From Solen grandis (Eukaryota > Mollusca > Bivalvia > Adapedonta > Solenidae), in NCBI GenBank assembly GCA_021229015.1, contig CM037778.1, positions 17,119,214 to 17,183,213 of the forward strand: a stretch of 64,000 bases of DNA. The letters are read 5' to 3'. The position numbers and the translations under genes were made by a program. The notes beneath the pieces were generated by a model. It searched no databases. It was not told the DNA's origin and saw nothing but the letters and a program-made list of their open reading frames with translations. Position 1 is the first letter of the stretch; every line of letters begins with the position of its first letter. Positions 58,867 to 64,000 of the stretch are shown here, piece after piece.

Positions 58867-59880
58867 TCTGAACAGCAGTCAAACGGAACGACAGCCCTTT
58901 GTCCTCGCTGATATATACGCTCTTTTCACGTGGTCAATAGTCTTGTATACAGCAAGCATTATCATCCTTCGTTACATAAGGGAAAGGTGACTTAGAAATA
59001 AACACATACGTGCATTCACATATGTATAATTCATCAAGGATGATAAACAGCCTACGATCAGCGCCATATTACATGTTTTATCACTTTGGTATGTTTCCTG
59101 GGGTTCAGCGTTTTACACAGTACAGTTCAGTGTGTTCTCTTCATTATGTTCTCCGTTTACAGAAAAAAATGTAACAAGTTCACTAAGTCGTTAAATACGG
59201 TTAGTCTCCTATCGGTTGGAGAGGCACTGGCATTTAGCACCACCAAAAGAACTTCATGGTTTGGTATTTACCATAAAGTCGCAAGGACTCAGGTCCAGTA
59301 AGTAGGAACGATGGTTTACAACAAGCACGTTTCAGGCGTTAAGAAATCCTTAATTTGATCGCTCCTTTTAGAGGAGGCTGGCAAACGGACCCCTGATCAT
59401 GCTTTGCTTGTAAAATTCTAAAATTGCTGTGGCATAAGTAACTGGATGTGATTAATATAAAAGATGTGTGATTTAAACGTTCCTTTTATTGTTTTATTTT
59501 TTCGAGAAAAAAATATTACAGGTATTATCCATCTTATTCAAGAATTTGTAAAATAAACAATTATCCAAGTTTCCAAATTATACATTAAGATTCCGGTAAG
59601 CTATAAATATAAATCACACAATTTTAAGGGGTTTTTTTTCTGATGTATATAACAGTGTGGAGAAGCAAATTTTGCAACATCACTTTTTGAAACAGAAATG
59701 CGAACGTACACACCGGAAGAGAAGAAAACCTGCACGAACTGCGTAAGTAAAACAATATTATCACGCTCCAAAATTTAAGACCGAGCCTACCGACCGCATC
59801 AGTTCATAAGCTTTCCAAAGATGTAAGCATTGTCTCTCGGCACCTTTCAGTTTTTGAGAACATTCAAACAATATTTTCCA
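58867..59880. other. Intergenic stretch upstream of dioxygenase copy B
   Basis: No exon supported. It should contain the promoter of copy B on the minus strand. A possible splice-flanked segment at 59650-59740 (AACATCACTTTTTGAAACAG...TGCGTAAG) is too short to call. Confidence 0.3.
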
Positions 59881-59884
59881 AACA

Positions 59885-60022
59885 CGGCATGGCTTGCGGT
59901 AGGTCGGTGGTTCTACCCGGATGCCTCCGTGCACTCGGGATCTTCCTCCACCTGTAAAGTGCTGGACGTCGCTATATGACTGAAATACTGTCGAAGCGAT
60001 GGTAAACTGAAATAGTCAAGTC
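59885..60022 (+). mobile_element. SINE 3' fragment
   Basis: GTCGGTGGTTCTACCCGGAT, CTTCCTCCACCTGTAAAG, ACTGAAATACTGTCGAAGCG and GGTAAACTGAAATAG form the B-box-to-tail part of a SINE of the type at 1745. The head is lost. Confidence 0.6.
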
Positions 60023-60289
60023 AATCCAAACACGGCATGTAAACGTACGTATACGCTTCAGCCTAAATTCTAATAAAAACGACCCAAGGTACCATGCCAA
60101 TACGTTACAACAGTTTCAAATAGGTTTTGAAGGTGTAATATTCGCTTTTACTTTTCCTAGATACTTCCGGTTGCAGGGATTTTCTACAAAAAAAACATCG
60201 AAAGCGAAAGAAATGTAAGGATATCAACGTACACACTAGAAAGTGGATATGCCAACGTACTAACGTTTTACCTAGTATACTGATGGATT

Positions 60290-60820
60290 GATTTCGAGGC
60301 GAGACCCGATTTTCCGACGAGACACTACGCGAGATATGATATTGTAACACGAAATCTCGCACTGTCGCAGTATCCCATACCATGATATTCCATACCATGA
60401 GATTTCGCTGTAGAATATCGTCTCTCGCTTCGTTTTTTCGCCGGAGTCTCGCTTCGTTACTCGCTGTAAAATATCGCGTCTCACCGGATTCTCGTCGAGG
60501 CACGAGATGCGAAGCGAAAAGTGAGATTCCGATGAGATGCGAAGCAAGACACGATGTTGTATCGTTCAAATATCGCCCGATTTTCGTGTGTTGCAGTAGA
60601 TGTTCAAAACCACGGACACGAAGAATTTTACCGAGAGAGAGAGAGAGACACACACACACGAAAGCGAGATTCCGGCAAAACTTGAAGGCACGATATTCTA
60701 CCGCGAATCTCGTGATATTGGATACTGCGACATTGCGAGATATCGTGTTACAATATTGTGCCTCACTTTGTGTCTCGTCGGAATGTCGCATCTCGCCCGA
60801 TCATGCGAGGCCCAATATTC
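60290..60820. mobile_element. Large foldback element rich in CGAGAT motifs
   Basis: The arm at about 60300-60455 is inverted at about 60655-60815. Both share ATATTGTAACACG, TCGCAGTATCC, GTAGAATATCG and CCGGARTCTCGCTT. The interior repeats CGAGA/TCTCG phrases and holds a (GA)n(CA)n tract at 60636-60660. Long open frames exist on both strands here, but they follow the palindrome and lack any domain, so I do not call them genes. Confidence 0.7.
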
Positions 60821-62556
60821 GATAATTATGACATTACCCGGATTCTTTTGGGAATGCATGCACGTTGTAAGTGCTTTTTCAATGGCGGATTTGAGAGCAG
60901 CAATTCTCGGAAAATGGCGATATTGTTTTTTATATTTCTGATGGAAACAAAATAGGTGTGGGAGGGTCTTCTCATGTTCATCCTTAGGTCATTCGATAAA
61001 ACTAGCATGATAATAAACCGAATATGAAGGACTGACAGCGGTTTCTTAATCATGTAGACTTCAAGTGAAGACTCTATTCGATCAAGTGATTTATAATACA
61101 TCTCTAAGTAGGTTTGTTATCCCAGATGATATTCAGGTTGTAAATGTGGACAGAAGAACGGACAGAGAGACAGAGGGGCAGCTTAATTTCTATATCCGCC
61201 TTTTCGGACAATTAAAATGTACTAAGCAGAAACAACTTTTCTTTTTAAATAGAATTTTAGTAGGATATGATCGAATGTGAGACAAATGTGCTTCGAGTGT
61301 CCTTCCCATTGTGTGTCGAACACATCTGTCTCATTTCCAATTTGTCGCAAATATGAATGTTTACGAGCACATCGGTCACACCTCGTGAGACAAATGTGCT
61401 CCGAGACAAATGTGCTCTAACATAGCTGTCTAGATCTACACTCGGGAAGGCTGAAAAAAAAATGCGCATGGAACCGGACCCCGACTTTGATCGCAGGAAT
61501 TTTAAATTCTGTTAATAAATAATTAATCTATAGTAAAAATAAGCCCCGTATCTCATCTCGTAAAATATATCATTTTTTGGTTGTTCATTTACAACTCTAG
61601 TACTGTTATTTTCAAAAAAATAATCGGATATTTACTTAATTGCTTTGTCTAGTAATTAGTTATATTTTGCCTATTCTATGTTAGCATGTGTAGACATTAA
61701 ATTATGTATCATCATTATATACGGCAATTAATGTTAATTATGTTTTAACTAAACTAAGCGGAAGGGTAGAGTTCTTTTGTTATTTTGGATAAATCAGATT
61801 GCTGGTGAGTAAATGTTTGTTCACTATTTGGTTGTTGTCGTGTTTTTCTTTGATATCGATTTTCATGCATCCCCATCAAAAGTCCCTGTAAGACGTTATA
61901 AATGCGTGATATTGGTACACACATCAAGCTCCGCCTCTCGACACACCCCGCCGGACATGCACACTGAATGTGCTTGAAGCTGGTTTTATTTTGATTAGCT
62001 GATATAACGGTATAGTGTTTAGTGACAAGTTTATGCCGATTAAATGAATTAAATGGAGATAAAAAATTTAAAAATGGAATCATCTCATTGGGCGAAATAT
62101 ACTTTAAACACTTAAATAAGTTTAAATAATTAAAATATAAATTGATAAATAAAATACTTCCGTCCAAAGAAGCAAGATATATTTGTATGGAAATTGATCT
62201 CCTATCCAAATTGCTACCGTTGTAATGTCAGGAATTCTTTTTTCTCATTTGACCGAGTGTCCAGTTCCAAATGCTATTTTGGATTATTGTTTAACCTTTA
62301 CCAATAAGATTGGTATTAATATCAATCTTCGTTCCATGCATTCTGTAACGTGCTTGATATAAATCTTCATATGAACAGTACTACTATTTAAACGTTATAT
62401 TCATAATGTTTATATTTTGCGTATATATAGCTTACATTTTAGTGAAAATTAAAGCAAACATTTTAATTTTTAAAAAATTTTTTTGAATAAATGATCGGAG
62501 AAAAGAGCAATTACAACATTTTTGACCAAAACACATACACACAAACTCAAATTACA
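60821..62556. other. Intergenic stretch with short reiterated motif
   Basis: GAGACAAATGTGCT occurs three times between 61277 and 61412, with inverse-like AACACATCTGTCTCAT near 61320, suggesting a small decayed repeat. Otherwise AT-rich with no exon supported. Confidence 0.45.
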
Positions 62557-62727
62557 CTTCACCAAGGGAGGATATCTACGTTTAACTAAAGAGAATAATT
62601 CTCAATCATTTATTCCCCTTCTTTTAATTTAATATATACATGTTCATTGTCATTTTCCAAAAATGAAATATAGGTCAAGGTAGTTAGAATATCGATTTCA
62701 AATTTGACGTAAAATTTCACAACAAAC
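62557..62727 (+). promoter_or_regulatory. Conserved upstream region of the TRIM-like gene, copy B
   Basis: CAAGGGAGGATATCTACGTTTAACTAA, TCATTTTCCAAAAATGAA and TAGGTCAAGGTAGTTAGA are in the same order and spacing as before copy A (42225-42370). A 35-bp insertion lies between the last motif and the start codon. Confidence 0.5.
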
Positions 62728-63041
62728 ATGGCGACGGGGGCGTCACCTGGACCAAAATCTTCCGAGGAAAGTTTTGAATACACCTGTTGTGTGTGTTCCA
62801 AGAAAGGTCGTGTCAGTGAGGCTGTGAAGTATTGTCAGGTCTGTCAGAAATACTTGTGTACTTCCTGTCTTGAAACCCACAATGAGTACATGGAGGATCA
62901 TGCAATGGTCGACCCAACCGACAGTAAAATAGTTGTCATGCCGACGGATAACTGTGAGCGGCACGTGACGGAAAAAGTGAAGATGTGGTGTAAGAGTCAC
63001 AATGAGGCTCTGTGTACAATTTGTGCCTTCATGGATCACAG
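62728..63041 (+). CDS. TRIM-like gene copy B, exon 1: two B-boxes
   Basis: ATG at 62728 (AACATGGCG) opens 104.7 codons to a GTGAGT donor, the same length and intron phase as copy A exon 1. Two B-boxes (CCVCSKKGRVSEAVKYCQVC...CTSCLETHNEYMEDH; CERHVTEKVKMWCKSHNEAL...CTICAFMDHR) keep all zinc-ligand Cys/His positions. Compared with copy A, about 15 residues differ, mostly conservative. No RING. The coiled coil and NHL exons would lie beyond 64000, so whether this copy is complete is unknown. A LINE fragment lies in the following intron. Confidence 0.9.
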
Positions 63042-63519
63042 GTGAGTGAAAGTGAAAGTTGTCGACAGTTATCAATTAAATGCACCGATCGTAAAATGTC
63101 AAATATATATAGGCCAATTGCTTTTCTAAGGCAGAAAACATAGAGAGAATTCACCGAAAATATTGTAAACGATTACTTAGGGTAGAAATGTTCACAAATA
63201 CGAATGCTTTATATTATGAAACGGGTAGATATCCAATATATATAAATGCAGATAAGTTAGAATAATGAAATATCTTTAAAGCTGTTTGATACTAAAAGTC
63301 GAAACTGTATTTTGCATACAATTATTATAAAACAACGTTTAGAAGTTTACAGGAATGAAAACACTAGCTTGGGCTGAAAAAGTATGCGACTTATTATGGG
63401 TGTTTTTATTTCAAATTGTAGGAATGGTTTGTCAAATTCTTCGTCTGTGACTTTGTATCGCGAAATAAAGGTTTCATATCTGGTTATTTAAGTATTGAAA
63501 ATATATTTTATCTTAGTTA
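63042..63519. other. Start of TRIM-like B intron 1
   Basis: Shares GGTGAGTGAAAG and TATCAAT phrases with the start of intron 1 in copy A, then diverges. No exon supported. Confidence 0.4.
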
Positions 63520-63820
63520 CGTTTATCATCTCATAGTTTATCAATAGAAACTGGTCGTCACAGGAATATACCCCGAAATGAAAGAAAATGTACATCTTAA
63601 TCTTAATGATATTGAAGATGAATACCATTTCGTTCTTATTTGCCCAAATTATAAGGATTTTCGAAATTTGTATATACCAAGGTATTACAGAACACATCCG
63701 AATATGATTAAGTTTATACAATTATTAAACACAGATACCATAAACATCTTAACAAAATTGGCCATGTTTTGTATAAATGCTTTTAAGCGCAAGGATTTCA
63801 GTTATAATACTATATTATGA
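63520..63820 (+). pseudogene. LINE C-terminal fragment in TRIM-like B intron
   Basis: RLSS...GRHRNIPRNERKC in one frame passes to LNDIEDEYHFVLICPNYKDF and RYYRTHPNMIKFIQLLNTD in another. The IEDEYHFxLxCPxY block is a common C-terminal signature of a LINE group different from the two larger copies. Only the last about 100 codons remain. Confidence 0.65.
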
Positions 63821-64000
63821 TGTTTTGTAAGCAATTGTATCATTTTACACGTAGTATGACAGGAGTTAAGCATGTATAATGTCATAAGCATAATCTTGTG
63901 TTATCTGAAATAATGTCAACAGTTCTTTGTTATTTATTTATAGGTCACTGTGTATAATTAGGATGATATTTCGTTGCATCTAATGTGGAAAAATAATGTA

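Noticed and set aside
60105..60825. Long ORFs on both strands (228 and 147 codons)
   Set aside because: They lie on a foldback with CGAGAT repeats and have no domain; openness follows from base composition and symmetry.

Overview
The window is a stretch of invertebrate animal genome. It is AT-rich and intron-bearing, with one 100-N assembly gap and many interspersed repeats. Repeat types (tRNA-headed SINEs ending in a 'GACTGAAATACTGTC' tail, repeats running from 'TTTTAGCTCACC' to 'GGCCCTCTTGTT', 'TATACCCCCAC' repeats, TTAA-flanked foldbacks) and the host families (B-box/NHL TRIM-like genes, phytanoyl-CoA dioxygenase-like genes) point to a mollusc, most likely a bivalve. This assignment is inference from family content, not from a database search.

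Layout. 1-10.4 kb: repeats, plus a likely signal-peptide first exon at 5.58 kb. 10.48-17.80 kb: a DNA transposon with 5-bp target duplication, split by a structurally complete DIRS-type tyrosine-recombinase retrotransposon (10.56-16.74 kb) with gag, RT/RNase H, tyrosine recombinase, inverted ends and internal complementary region. 18-22.9 kb: repeats and one convincing EGF-domain exon (20.93 kb) whose 3' end lies between cysteines 4 and 5, as in neuregulin/EGF-type ligands. 22.9-25.4 kb: the gap and a decayed LINE. 25.5-27.2 kb (minus): remains of a second tyrosine-recombinase element with gag directly beside recombinase. 29-32.6 kb: candidate host exons and a mariner copy.

33-63 kb is dominated by repeated copies of one divergent gene pair: a phytanoyl-CoA dioxygenase-like gene on the minus strand and a B-box/coiled-coil/NHL TRIM-like gene on the plus strand. 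Copy A is 35.97-49.87 kb and copy B 55.5-63.04 kb (running off the window). A third, mostly lost copy is at 33.3-34.6 kb, with its TRIM start region itself duplicated in tandem. Both dioxygenase copies look like pseudogenes. TRIM copy A is otherwise open, but a 4.35-kb LINE with a 16-bp target duplication sits inside its second coding exon. Between A and B lie candidate plus-strand exons (53.5-55.3 kb) interrupted by a hAT-like element.

I see no novel multi-gene defence or metabolic system. The main new content is the repeated dioxygenase/TRIM block, the LINE-split TRIM gene, and the nested, nearly intact DIRS element.
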